DNA of 64,000 nt from Alkalitalea saponilacus (GTDB lineage Bacteria > Bacteroidota > Bacteroidia > Bacteroidales > Marinilabiliaceae), in NCBI RefSeq assembly GCF_900168165.1, contig NZ_FUYV01000003.1:1-64000 (forward strand). Direction: 5' to 3'. Shown here one piece after another: positions 1 through 9,235 of the stretch. The number at the start of each line of letters is the position of its first letter. Within the stretch, counting starts at the first letter, position 1. The position numbers were made by a program, and so were the translations under genes. Below the pieces are notes generated by a model. The model did not search any database. It was not told the DNA's origin and saw nothing but the letters and a program-made list of their open reading frames with translations.

Positions 1-3
1 ATT

Positions 4-27
4 GGTATAGGCGCTTAGACCGCCCAA
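4..27 (+). repeat. Left terminal inverted repeat of the IS element
   Basis: Matches the reverse complement of 956-979 at 21 of 24 positions. The differences fall in the middle (CTTAGA here against TTTAAG in the other end). Confidence 0.88.
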
Positions 28-54
28 TATTTTTTTTAATGCTACTTTAGTAGC

Positions 55-954
55 ATGAATGAACGAAATAAATTTAAAGGCGTGAACTCAATTAAGTTCT
101 ATAATGCGTTTCCTTCTGAAAATGATTGCTACCGTTATCTGGCTGATGTCAAATGGTTCGAGAACGGTTATCAATGCAAAAAATGTAATCATACAAAGTA
201 TTACAAAGGCGTAAAACCATTTTCAAGACGATGCATGAAATGCAAATATGATGAAAGTCCAACTGCAGGAACCATGTTCGACAAATGTAAATTTTCTTTG
301 CACTTAGCTTTTCACATTGCTTTTAAGATAAGCACCAAGAAGAAAGGAATGTCTTCCTTAGAGTTATCTCAGGAATTTGAATTGCGCCAAAAGACCTGTT
401 GGGAGTTTAAATGGAAAATTCAACAAGCCATGCAAAGCAGCAAACAGCATACAATCAACGGTATAGCTCATGTTGATGAGTTCTATATCGGCGGGGAGGA
501 AGAAGGCAAACGAGGTCGAAGCAAAGGAGACAAAAAGCTTGTAGTTGTCGCCCTCGAGATTGTTGAGGGCGGTGTTGGACGTGCCTATGCTCAATGCATC
601 GACAATGCTTCTGCTGCTTCCTTTCAGCCATTCTTTAAAACATACATCAGCAAGGACACAAAAGTCATAACCGATGAGTGGAAAGGGTATATTCCTCTAA
701 AAAAGACTTATCCCAATCTGGAGCAACTAAAATCAGAAAACGGGAAAAGTTTTCAGGATATCCATATCCACATAATGAACCTCAAAGGATGGTTACGAGG
801 GATTCATCACCATTGCAGCAAAGACCGTCTTCAAGGATACCTTGATGAGTACCATTTCAGATACAATAGGCGGTCTAATATGGATACAATATTCGATTCA
901 CTCATAAAAAGAATGGTTTTCAATAATCCTATTCGTTTACAATCAGTTAATTAA
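55..954 (+). CDS. IS1595 family transposase (ISXO2-like)
   Basis: A 299-residue transposase filling the IS between its terminal repeats. The N-terminal third carries a zinc ribbon (CKKCNHTKYY near residue 41, then CMKC near 61), as in the IS1595 zinc-ribbon domain. The catalytic part follows, with acidic residues in AHVDEFYIGG (about 138-147) and VITDEWKGY (about 203-211), then IMNLKGWLRG and HFRYNRR, typical of the ISXO2-like DDE domain. The length is usual and no internal stop is seen, so it is probably functional. The ATG at 55 follows the left repeat after 27 bases. The TAA at 952-954 lies just before the right repeat. Confidence 0.92.
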   Translation: MNERNKFKGVNSIKFYNAFPSENDCYRYLADVKWFENGYQCKKCNHTKYYKGVKPFSRRCMKCKYDESPTAGTMFDKCKFSLHLAFHIAFKISTKKKGMSSLELSQEFELRQKTCWEFKWKIQQAMQSSKQHTINGIAHVDEFYIGGEEEGKRGRSKGDKKLVVVALEIVEGGVGRAYAQCIDNASAASFQPFFKTYISKDTKVITDEWKGYIPLKKTYPNLEQLKSENGKSFQDIHIHIMNLKGWLRGIHHHCSKDRLQGYLDEYHFRYNRRSNMDTIFDSLIKRMVFNNPIRLQSVN

Positions 955-955
955 C

Positions 956-979
956 TTGGGCGGCTTAAACGCCTATACC
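956..979 (-). repeat. Right terminal inverted repeat of the IS element
   Basis: Inverted copy of 4-27. Its first three bases (TTG) are the only upstream near-start codon available to the sugar-transporter frame that runs rightwards through it. Confidence 0.88.
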
Positions 980-2380
980 AATAAGATTAATACAAAATAT
1001 GTATTGAGCCTGTCACTGGTTTCTGCCATGGGAGGATTGCTTTTTGGATACGATTGGGTAGTGATAGGTGGAGCGAAGCCTTTTTATGAGAGTTTTTTCG
1101 GTATAGCGCATTCTCCGGGTTTGCAGGGATGGGCAATGAGCAGTGCTTTGGTGGGGTGTATCTTGGGGGCGCTGGTGGCCGGTCGCACCAGCGATCGACT
1201 GGGTAGAAAAAAGTTGCTTCTGTTTGCAGCAGGATTGTTTGTTGTTTCGGCTTTAGGTACCGGAGCCTCTAATTCTTTTTCTCTTTTCATTATATATCGC
1301 CTCATAGGTGGAGTGGGAATCGGAATCGCTTCCACCATTTCTCCCATCTATATCGCTGAAATAGCTCCGGCTGGAAAACGTGGATTGTTTGTTTCAATCA
1401 ATCAAATGACTATTGTAATTGGCATACTGGCTGCTCAAATTGTGAATATGCTCATTGCTCAACCTGTCCCTGAGTTACTATCAGCTGAGGATGTGCATGC
1501 TTCATGGAATGTTCAATGGGGCTGGCGAATGATGTTTTGGGCAGAACTGATCCCGGCGGGATTATTCTTTGCTTTAATGTTTCTGGTGCCTGAAACACCT
1601 CGTTTCCTTGCAAAGATTAATCGCTATGATAAGGCTCAGAAAATACTAAATAAAATTGGTGGATCAACATATGCAAATGTAGCGTTGGAGCAAATCAAGG
1701 AAACATTAAAGGAGAGCCGTTCAAAAGTATCATTGAAACCCCTGTTGGATAAAAGAGTTGCTCCGTTGGTGTTGATTGGAGTGGTTTTGGCTGCTTTCCA
1801 ACAATGGTGTGGTATTAATGTGATATTCAATTACGCTGAGGAGGTTTTTACCTCTGCTGGTTATTCTGTTAACGATATGTTTCTCAACATCGTGATAACC
1901 GGAAGTGTTAATTTGGTTTTCACCATTGTTGCCATGGGTACGGTGGATAGATGGGGAAGACGAAAACTGATGTTGCTGGGATCTGGAGTTCTTGCACTGA
2001 TATATATGGTTTTGGGAGCTTTTTATTTCTTTGGTGTTACGGGATGGGCGGTTTTGCTCATAGTGGTTATGGCCATTGCTGTGTATGCCATGTCTTTGGC
2101 TCCAATCACATGGGTGGTTTTATCCGAGATCTTTCCAAACAGAATCAGAGGTGTAGCCATGGCTGTAGCCACCTTGTCCTTATGGACTGCGTCGGCTCTG
2201 CTGGTGTTAACTTTTCCGTTTCTGAATAGTGCTTTTGGAGCATCCGGAACATTCTGGATCTATGGGGTGATTTGTGTTGCGGGGTTTATTTACATCTATC
2301 GCGTTTTACCAGAAACAAAAGGTAAAACTCTGGAGGAAATTGAAAAGGACTTGAATATGGATAAGAATTTGAAGAATTAA
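956..2380 (+). CDS. MFS sugar transporter (sugar porter family), 5' end disrupted by IS
   Basis: A 12-helix proton-sugar symporter of the XylE/sugar-porter type, placed in the inner membrane. Landmarks are GRTSDRLGRKK (about 76-86), VPETPRFL (about 211), VDRWGRRK (about 330) and PETKGKTLEEIE near the C-terminus. Homologues usually start a few residues before the conserved MGGLLFGYD segment. Here that segment is preceded by codons that run into the IS right repeat, and there is no ATG before position 1028, which lies inside helix 1. The start at 956 is a TTG inside the repeat and is not native. The IS has therefore probably removed the start codon and RBS; weak initiation at TTG 956, ATT 986 or TTG 1004 is possible. 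The next gene starts 2 bases downstream, so the two form an operon that probably imports products of the nearby GH2/GH115 enzymes. Confidence 0.82.
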   Translation: MGGLNAYTNKINTKYVLSLSLVSAMGGLLFGYDWVVIGGAKPFYESFFGIAHSPGLQGWAMSSALVGCILGALVAGRTSDRLGRKKLLLFAAGLFVVSALGTGASNSFSLFIIYRLIGGVGIGIASTISPIYIAEIAPAGKRGLFVSINQMTIVIGILAAQIVNMLIAQPVPELLSAEDVHASWNVQWGWRMMFWAELIPAGLFFALMFLVPETPRFLAKINRYDKAQKILNKIGGSTYANVALEQIKETLKESRSKVSLKPLLDKRVAPLVLIGVVLAAFQQWCGINVIFNYAEEVFTSAGYSVNDMFLNIVITGSVNLVFTIVAMGTVDRWGRRKLMLLGSGVLALIYMVLGAFYFFGVTGWAVLLIVVMAIAVYAMSLAPITWVVLSEIFPNRIRGVAMAVATLSLWTASALLVLTFPFLNSAFGASGTFWIYGVICVAGFIYIYRVLPETKGKTLEEIEKDLNMDKNLKN

Positions 2381-2382
2381 AT

Positions 2383-5300
2383 ATGTCAACCAACAAAGCT
2401 AAAGCCTGGAAAGAGAGTGTGGTTATCCCCACTTACGAAACGGGGCTTCCCGAAAAAAATCCGATGTTCCTTGAAAAACGTGTTTATCAGGGGAGTTCTG
2501 GTGTGGTGTATCCTTATCCGGTAATCGAAAAGATTTTTGATGAAAAAAAGGACAAAGTTTGGCAAGCTCTTTTTCTTGAGAATGATTTTGTGAAGATTAT
2601 GATTTTACCAGAGTTGGGAGGTAGAATACAAATGGCTTATGACAAAACGAAGGAGCGCCATTTTGTTTATTACAACCAAGTGATAAAGCCTGCTTTAGTC
2701 GGATTAACAGGTCCTTGGATATCAGGTGGTATTGAGTTCAACTGGCCTCAACATCATCGCCCAACAACTTTCGACCCTGTTGACTTTTCCATTGAAGAGA
2801 ATCAAGATGGGAGTGTTACGGTATGGTGCAGCGAACTGGAACGAATGTTTCGAACCAAAGGGATGGCTGGTTTTACACTCTACCCCGATAAATCATATCT
2901 TCAAATCAGAGTTCAAATATATAACCCCACCCCCTTACCACAGACATTTCTTTGGTGGGCCAACCCTGCCGTAAAAGTAAATGATCATTACCAATCGGTG
3001 TTCCCTCCAGATGTTAATGCTGTATTTGATCATGGCAAACGGGATGTTTCTTCTTTCCCTGTGGCCACTGGAACTTATTATAAAATAGATTATTCTCCCG
3101 GCACTGATATTTCCAGATATAAGAATATACCTGTTCCTACTTCTTACATGGCCATTGTATCAAAATATGACTTTGTGGGAGGTTATGAAAATGATTCAAA
3201 AGGAGGACTGCTTCACGTAGCTAATCATCATGTTTCGCCAGGAAAAAAGCAGTGGACATGGGGGAATGGTGAGTTCGGAAAGGCCTGGGATCGACATCTT
3301 ACGGATGAAGACGGCCCATATATTGAGCTGATGTGTGGGGTCTTTACCGATAATCAGCCCGATTTTACATGGTTGGCTCCCCATGAAGAAAAGTCTTTTG
3401 TTCAATACTTTATGCCTTATCGTGATTTGGGGGTAGTTAAAAATGCAACAAAAGATGCAATGCTTAATATGGAGATCGTTAACGATCGACTTGTTTTAAA
3501 GGTTTATACGACTGGGGTTTATCCGAATGCAACAATAGAAGTACTTGCGAAAGGGGAAAGTATTTTTGTAGATACCTACAGTGCATCACCTTTAAATTCA
3601 TACGAAAAGAGCATCGAACTACCTGAAGACACCGTTGAGGAAGACTTGTTTCTGAAAGTTACCCAAAACGATGGGACGGTATTGGTGAGCTGGCAACCCG
3701 AAGGTTGCCGGCAGAATGAAATTCCTGATCCTGCCAAACCTGCCAAATTACCGGAAGAAATTGACAGCATTGAACAGTTGTTTTTAACCGGACATCATCT
3801 CGAGCAGTACCGACATGCAACATATCAGCCAACGGATTATTACGAAGAAGCTTTGAAAAGGGAACCGGGAGATGTACGTTGCAACAATGCCATGGGATTG
3901 TGGCTTTTGCGAAAAGGCAGGTTCTCTGATGCTGAAGAATTCTTTAGGAGAGCGATTAAAACTTTAACAGATCGCAATCCCAATCCTTACGATGGGGAAC
4001 CATACTACAATCTCGGCCTTGCTTTAAGATTTCAGGGAAAAAACGAGGACGCTTATTCTGCTTTTTACAAATCCACGTGGATGGCAGCCTGGCAAAATTG
4101 TGGCTATTTTCAACTGGCACGTCTGGATACATTGAAAGGTGAATATAGCAGTGCTTTGGAACATATTAATAAATCCATTTCTCGAAACAGTAACGACCAT
4201 AAGGCGTTACATCTTAAATGTGCAATTCTTAGACATGCAGGTAAGATTAATGAAGCGCTTCAGTTGGCTGAAAAGGCACTCACCATTGATCGGTTCAATT
4301 TTGGCGTTCTTTATGAGAAAACGCTGGTTTTCGGTGACAATAAGGCGCAGCAAGAGTTTAGTCAACTCATCCGCAAAAACATACATAACTATATTGAATA
4401 TGCATTGGATTATGCTGCTGCCGGTTTGTGGAAAGATGCTATTGATTTATTGGGGTTTGGTCTTGAAGAAGCAGGTACATATCCAATGGGATGGTATTAT
4501 ATGGGATGGTTTCTCTGTAATACGGGAGATCTCGAAGAGGCATTTTCAGCATTTCAAAATGCTGAAAATGCATTGCCTGACTATTGCTTTCCCAATCAGT
4601 TGGAGTCTCTGATTGCTTTAAATAAGGCAATTGAAATCAATCCGGGAGGTTCAAAAGCATATTACTATCTGGGGAATTACTGGTATAATGCACGACAATA
4701 CGAAATTGCTGCAAATTGCTGGGAGAAATCCGCGCAATTGGACGTAACTTTTCCGACGGTTTTCAGAAACCTTGCATTAAATTATTTTAATAAACAGAAA
4801 AATGCAGAATACGCATTAGACTGCATGGAAAAAGCTTTTCAGCTTGATCCCGGCGATGCACGAGTGTTGATGGAATTGGATCAATTAACCAGACGCTTAA
4901 ATCATCCGGTAGAGAATCGTTTAAGGAGGCTATTCAATTTTCCTGAACTTATTGAGCAGCGTGATGACCTTTATCTTGAAGTTGTCACTTTATTGAATCT
5001 CCAGGGTAATCATGAACAGGCACTTGATATGCTTATGAAACGGAAATTCCATCCGTGGGAGGGGGGTGAAGGAAAAGTGACCAATCAATATGTGAGTTGT
5101 TTGGTTGAAATGGCAAAAAAAGCCATGATGCAAAAGAATTTTGACTTGGCATTGGATTATCTAAAACGTTCATTGGATTATCCCGAAAATCTGGGAGAAG
5201 GTAAACTTGCTGGTGCTCAGGAAAACGATATCTGGTATTGGATGGGGTGTGTTTTTGACGAAATGAACCAAGTCTCAGAAGCTTATGAATGTTGGGAGAA

Positions 5301-5700
5301 AGCAACAAAAGGGATCAGTAAACCAGCTGCTGCGATTTTTTATAACGACCAGTCGCCCGACAAAATTTTTTACCAGGGATTGGCATTACTGAAGCTTCAA
5401 AGGAGGCGTGAAGCTGATGATCGTTTCTCCCGCTTGATTGAATATGGTAATAAACATCTAAATGATGAGGTGAGAATCGATTATTTTGCAGTTTCTCTGC
5501 CAGATTTACTCATATGGGACGATGACCTGGATATCAGAAACCGAATTCATTGCTTATATATTAAAGGATTGGGCTTGTTGGGACATGGCCGGGTAGATGA
5601 AGCGGAAACGTTATTTAAAGAAGTGAGCTCGATGGAGTGCACACATGAAGGTGTTAAAATACATCAGAAAATGATAGAATCAATGTATAAATTATCATAA
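2383..5700 (+). CDS. DUF5107 domain protein with C-terminal TPR array
   Basis: A 1105-residue protein with no signal peptide, so probably cytosolic. Residues about 20-370 match the DUF5107 pattern: MILPELGGRIQMAYDK, WISGGIEFNWPQHHRPTT, FLWWANPAVKVND and FTWLAPHEEKSFVQYF. I judge this beta-sandwich to be related to galactose mutarotase-like carbohydrate-binding folds. From about 470 to the end are tetratricopeptide repeats (for example GDVRCNNAMGLWLLRKG, PYYNLGLALRFQGK, AYYYLGNYWYNARQYE). The gene starts 2 bases after the transporter and is 67 bases before the GH2 gene, so it belongs to the same sugar-use operon. It may sense or process an imported oligosaccharide, but no activity can be assigned from sequence. 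Confidence 0.8.
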   Translation: MSTNKAKAWKESVVIPTYETGLPEKNPMFLEKRVYQGSSGVVYPYPVIEKIFDEKKDKVWQALFLENDFVKIMILPELGGRIQMAYDKTKERHFVYYNQVIKPALVGLTGPWISGGIEFNWPQHHRPTTFDPVDFSIEENQDGSVTVWCSELERMFRTKGMAGFTLYPDKSYLQIRVQIYNPTPLPQTFLWWANPAVKVNDHYQSVFPPDVNAVFDHGKRDVSSFPVATGTYYKIDYSPGTDISRYKNIPVPTSYMAIVSKYDFVGGYENDSKGGLLHVANHHVSPGKKQWTWGNGEFGKAWDRHLTDEDGPYIELMCGVFTDNQPDFTWLAPHEEKSFVQYFMPYRDLGVVKNATKDAMLNMEIVNDRLVLKVYTTGVYPNATIEVLAKGESIFVDTYSASPLNSYEKSIELPEDTVEEDLFLKVTQNDGTVLVSWQPEGCRQNEIPDPAKPAKLPEEIDSIEQLFLTGHHLEQYRHATYQPTDYYEEALKREPGDVRCNNAMGLWLLRKGRFSDAEEFFRRAIKTLTDRNPNPYDGEPYYNLGLALRFQGKNEDAYSAFYKSTWMAAWQNCGYFQLARLDTLKGEYSSALEHINKSISRNSNDHKALHLKCAILRHAGKINEALQLAEKALTIDRFNFGVLYEKTLVFGDNKAQQEFSQLIRKNIHNYIEYALDYAAAGLWKDAIDLLGFGLEEAGTYPMGWYYMGWFLCNTGDLEEAFSAFQNAENALPDYCFPNQLESLIALNKAIEINPGGSKAYYYLGNYWYNARQYEIAANCWEKSAQLDVTFPTVFRNLALNYFNKQKNAEYALDCMEKAFQLDPGDARVLMELDQLTRRLNHPVENRLRRLFNFPELIEQRDDLYLEVVTLLNLQGNHEQALDMLMKRKFHPWEGGEGKVTNQYVSCLVEMAKKAMMQKNFDLALDYLKRSLDYPENLGEGKLAGAQENDIWYWMGCVFDEMNQVSEAYECWEKATKGISKPAAAIFYNDQSPDKIFYQGLALLKLQRRREADDRFSRLIEYGNKHLNDEVRIDYFAVSLPDLLIWDDDLDIRNRIHCLYIKGLGLLGHGRVDEAETLFKEVSSMECTHEGVKIHQKMIESMYKLS

Positions 5701-5767
5701 TTCGTCACTCGGTGAGTAAAGTGTTTGCTTTAAAAGTGAATTAGAACAAAATCTAAATCATATCAAT

Positions 5768-8644
5768 ATGAAAAACTTATTATTTAACCTATTTCTTGTG
5801 TTACTTGTTGCTTCCTGTTCAAGCAGGGATGCAATGGAAATTGATCTGTCCGGAAATTGGAAATTCAAAATGGATATACATGATGAAGGTGTAGAAGGAC
5901 GTTGGTTTGAATCCCGATTGCCGGATCTGATGGTTTTACCTGGTTCTATGATGGAGCAGCGTCTTGGGTTGGAGATAACTTTAGAAACACAGTGGACAGG
6001 GAGTATTTACGACAGCTCCTGGTTTTTTAACCCACACACAGAGCCTTATCGTCAACCTGGCAATTTGATGTTCCCTTTTTGGCTCACACCGGAAAAGTAT
6101 TATGCTGGTGCAGCCTGGTACCAGAGGGTTGTAAAGAAGCCCTCGAATTGGGATGGACAAAGGGTGTTTTTGCATCTGGAACGACCACATTGGGAAACCA
6201 CGGTTTGGGTGAATGAATCAAAAGCCGGCATGCAGAACTCTCTCTCAGTGCCTCATGTATATGATATTACAGATTTGATGTCAAAAGGCGAAAATGTGAT
6301 TACCATACGGGTTGATAATCGTATTAAGGATATCAATGTAGGACCCGATTCTCACAGTGTAACCGATCATACCCAAGGAAACTGGAATGGAATTGTGGGT
6401 GATATTAAACTTATAGCTCGTCCAAATAGTTATATCCAAAATGTACAGGTTTATCCCGATGTGGCCTCCAACAAGGTAAGGTTGGTTGGAAAGATGGTTA
6501 ATAAATCGCCTAAAAAATTTAGCGGAGAGATTGAAGTCCTTGCCACTCTTACCAATGTGAACGTTTCAGCATCTCCTGTTTTAGCTTCTTTTCCTGTAAC
6601 ATTAGAGGCGGGAGAACAGTTGGTTGAGTTGGAGTTTGATATGGGTGAGAATGTACAATTGTGGGATGAGTTTCATCCGGCCTTCTACCGTCTCGAAGTA
6701 AGTCTTAAGACTGATGCAGGTGCCACTGATGTATTTAGAACGCAATTTGGCATGCGCACATTTACAGCTGAAGGTACGAGATTTGCCATTAATGGACGTC
6801 CGGTGTGGCTTCGGGGTACAGTAGAATGCGCTGCGCACCCGCTTACCGGTTATGCGCCCATGGATAAGGAATACTGGAAGGAGATCTATCAAAAGGCCAT
6901 GGCTTTTGGAATCAATCATTTTCGTTTCCATTCCTGGTGTCCCCCTCGTGCAGCTTTTGAGGCCGCTGACGAACTAGGTGTATATTTGCAACCTGAAGGA
7001 CCTTTTTGGACCAACCACGGAACATGGGTTGGTGATGGGCTTCCAGTTGATCAATATATCATCGATGAATGCGATCGCATTCTCGAGGAGTATGGCAATC
7101 ATCCATCTTTCGTTATGTTTGCTTATGGAAATGAACCTGCAGGCAGAAACCAGATTCCGTTCCTCAACGAACTGGTTGAATACTGGATGGAAAAGGACAA
7201 TCGAAGATTGTATACCCATGCTGCCATTGGTCGCAGTTGGCCGTTGGCTCCATCCAATGAATTCATAATAAGAGCCGAATCCCGGGGGCTTCCATGGGAT
7301 CAACGCCCCCAGAGTTTATTCGATTATGCCGAACGCATTGCTCCTTATGATGTACCATACGTAGCTCATGAGATGGGTCAATATTGTGTTTTTCCTGATT
7401 TTAACGAGATACCAAAATATACCGGGGTTTATCAACCAAAGAATTTTGTGATGTTCAAGGCCGAACTGGAACGGAAACGAATGGGTGATCAAGCTCGTGA
7501 ATTTTTTATGGCTTCGGGACATTTTCAGGTGATTTGCTATAAGAGCGAAATAGAAGCTTCTCTCAGAACTCCAGGGAATGCCGGGACTCAATTGCTGGCT
7601 CTTAATGATTTTCCGGGACAGGGGAGTGCCATTGTAGGGGTGACCGATGTGTTCTGGGACGCCAAAGATTATGTGAAACCTGAGGATTTCAGACGTTTTT
7701 TTGGAACGACTGTACCTCTCACGCGCTTTCCAAAATTTGTTTATACCAACGACGAGGAGTTGCTTGTAGAAGCTGAAGTTGCTCATTTTGGAGAGTTCCC
7801 TTTACAAAATGTAACGCCTGTTTGGAAAATCACTGATGAAAATGGTCAGGTGATAGATGAAGGAACACTCCCACCTACCAACATTCCCTTTGGAAATTCT
7901 GAATTAGGAGCCATTCGTTTCCCTCTGGATTTTAGCATGGAAGCGGGCAAATATAATCTGGAGTTATCGTTCAAGGGATTTGTAAATGATTGGGATTTCT
8001 GGGTTTACCCCGCTGAATTGCCTGAGCTTACAGGTGATGAGATATTTATAACAGATGATTTTAACGATGCAGCTGTTGAAATACTAAACAACGGAGGCGA
8101 TGTGTTGTTGTTGGCTGCCGGGAACGTGGAGAAAGGAAAGGACGTGGTTCAGTATTTTCGCCCGGTATTCTGGAACACTTCGTGGTTCCAGATGCGCCCT
8201 CCTCATACGCTAGGCATTTTAACCAACCCGAACCATCTGGCTATGGCTGATTTTCCTACAGATTTCCACAGTAATTTACAATGGTGGGAATTGCTACATA
8301 ATCAACAGGTGATGAATCTGGATAATTTTCCGGCTGAATTCAAGCCAATCGTGCAACCCATTGATACGTGGTTTATTAATCGAAAACTTGGATTGGTTTT
8401 TGAAGTCCGGGTAGGAGAAGGTCGTTTATTGGTTTGCAGTGCTGATCTTGATAGCGACTTGGATAACCGAATAGTGGCCAGGCAAATGCGTCATTCTCTG
8501 ATGAATTATATGTTGAGTGATGATTTTAACCCGGCAATCACTGTTGATCCTGATCTTGTTGCAGAACTTTTTACCGAAGGTGATTATGATATATATGATG
8601 TCCATACAGCCGGAAGTCCAATGGATCTAATCCCTGAGCAGTGA
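5768..8644 (+). CDS. Glycoside hydrolase family 2 lipoprotein (beta-galactosidase-like)
   Basis: A 958-residue lipoprotein with a short hydrophobic leader and lipobox LVASC (Cys17), so membrane-anchored and periplasmic or surface-exposed. The order is sugar-binding jelly roll (about 30-215; YYAGAAWYQRVV, VWVNESKAG), immunoglobulin-like domain (about 220-325) and TIM barrel (about 330-600). The acid/base is Glu456 in YGNEPAG and the nucleophile probably Glu535 in AHEMGQ, both at expected GH2 positions. The C-terminal 300 residues are beta-rich with an alpha/beta segment (GDVLLLAAGNV, GRLLVCSADLD). Substrate is not readable; beta-galactoside, beta-glucuronide and beta-mannoside activities all occur in GH2. 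It probably shares a transcript with the two genes before it. The following palindrome marks the end of this unit. Confidence 0.85.
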   Translation: MKNLLFNLFLVLLVASCSSRDAMEIDLSGNWKFKMDIHDEGVEGRWFESRLPDLMVLPGSMMEQRLGLEITLETQWTGSIYDSSWFFNPHTEPYRQPGNLMFPFWLTPEKYYAGAAWYQRVVKKPSNWDGQRVFLHLERPHWETTVWVNESKAGMQNSLSVPHVYDITDLMSKGENVITIRVDNRIKDINVGPDSHSVTDHTQGNWNGIVGDIKLIARPNSYIQNVQVYPDVASNKVRLVGKMVNKSPKKFSGEIEVLATLTNVNVSASPVLASFPVTLEAGEQLVELEFDMGENVQLWDEFHPAFYRLEVSLKTDAGATDVFRTQFGMRTFTAEGTRFAINGRPVWLRGTVECAAHPLTGYAPMDKEYWKEIYQKAMAFGINHFRFHSWCPPRAAFEAADELGVYLQPEGPFWTNHGTWVGDGLPVDQYIIDECDRILEEYGNHPSFVMFAYGNEPAGRNQIPFLNELVEYWMEKDNRRLYTHAAIGRSWPLAPSNEFIIRAESRGLPWDQRPQSLFDYAERIAPYDVPYVAHEMGQYCVFPDFNEIPKYTGVYQPKNFVMFKAELERKRMGDQAREFFMASGHFQVICYKSEIEASLRTPGNAGTQLLALNDFPGQGSAIVGVTDVFWDAKDYVKPEDFRRFFGTTVPLTRFPKFVYTNDEELLVEAEVAHFGEFPLQNVTPVWKITDENGQVIDEGTLPPTNIPFGNSELGAIRFPLDFSMEAGKYNLELSFKGFVNDWDFWVYPAELPELTGDEIFITDDFNDAAVEILNNGGDVLLLAAGNVEKGKDVVQYFRPVFWNTSWFQMRPPHTLGILTNPNHLAMADFPTDFHSNLQWWELLHNQQVMNLDNFPAEFKPIVQPIDTWFINRKLGLVFEVRVGEGRLLVCSADLDSDLDNRIVARQMRHSLMNYMLSDDFNPAITVDPDLVAELFTEGDYDIYDVHTAGSPMDLIPEQ

Positions 8645-8697
8645 TTGGGAAAATTATTCAGGGAATTGAATATTAGACCACTTTTTTGTTATAGATT

Positions 8698-8747
8698 ATA
8701 GAATAGCGGTAGAGACACAAAAGTTTGTGTCTCTACCGCTATTCTAT
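8698..8747 (+). repeat. Perfect 24-bp palindromic hairpin after the GH2 gene
   Basis: Bases 8698-8721 are exactly complementary to 8724-8747, leaving a 2-base centre. The core reads GGTAGAGACACAAA and its complement. It lies 54 bases after the GH2 stop and could end transcription, but it has no run of T after it. Its length and perfection look more like a dispersed palindromic (REP/MITE-like) unit than a simple terminator. Confidence 0.75.
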
Positions 8748-9235
8748 GTTTTGAACGAATTATATTGTCGCTTGGCAATCTATTATGTCTGAAATCCATC
8801 TATATTGGAAATTCGTTATTCCCAGACCTTAAATTGTTGTTTTAAGATTACCAATATTTATAAGCAGTGTGTTTTAAAGTTCAGCGAAACGTTTATTTAG
8901 CCCATGCTCTCGGTTATGTATTTATCCTCAAATTTGGTCTAATGTGTTTCAATGGTGTCAAATTCTGTAACTTAAATGCCATAACGTGCATTTATGGTAT
9001 GTTTATAAAACGTATTTTTGTTAAAAAACAGCCCTTTTTGTTTTTATTTATTAATTATTGAATACAATACCGATGCTTGGTGATTTTTTAGTGTTGACTG
9101 AATTAAATATCATTCGCTAAATGCTTTTAATTGGTGTTGTAATCGTCACATGATCATGTTTTTATTTGGTTTTTTGTGCAAGTTATTTATGAGCGTAAAT
9201 TTGAAGTTATTAAAAGAAAAATAAATATTCTTGAT
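8748..9235. other. AT-rich intergenic region before GH115
   Basis: No gene is supported here. The short open frame at 8867-9061 has biased, low-complexity composition and no family resemblance. A -7-like TATTTTTG lies at 9013-9020, giving a possible long leader for the GH115 gene, but no matching upstream element is visible. Confidence 0.45.

Larger units (their letters stand above)
1..982 (+). mobile_element. IS1595-family (ISXO2-like) insertion sequence
   Basis: One transposase gene is bounded by near-perfect 24-base inverted repeats (4-27 and 956-979), which extend to 27 bases if the flanking ATT/AAT is counted. The ends begin GGTATAGGCG and end CCGCCCAA. Family members usually duplicate 8 bases on insertion. 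A right-hand copy would be AAGATTAA at 983-990, or AATAAGAT if the element ends at 979, but the left flank lies outside the window and cannot be compared. The window starts almost exactly at the left repeat, which suggests a contig edge at a repeated element. The element looks intact. Confidence 0.88.

Noticed and set aside
8867-9061. 64-residue open frame between GH2 and GH115
   Set aside because: Low-complexity hydrophobic product, no family features, and AT-rich intergenic composition; probably chance.
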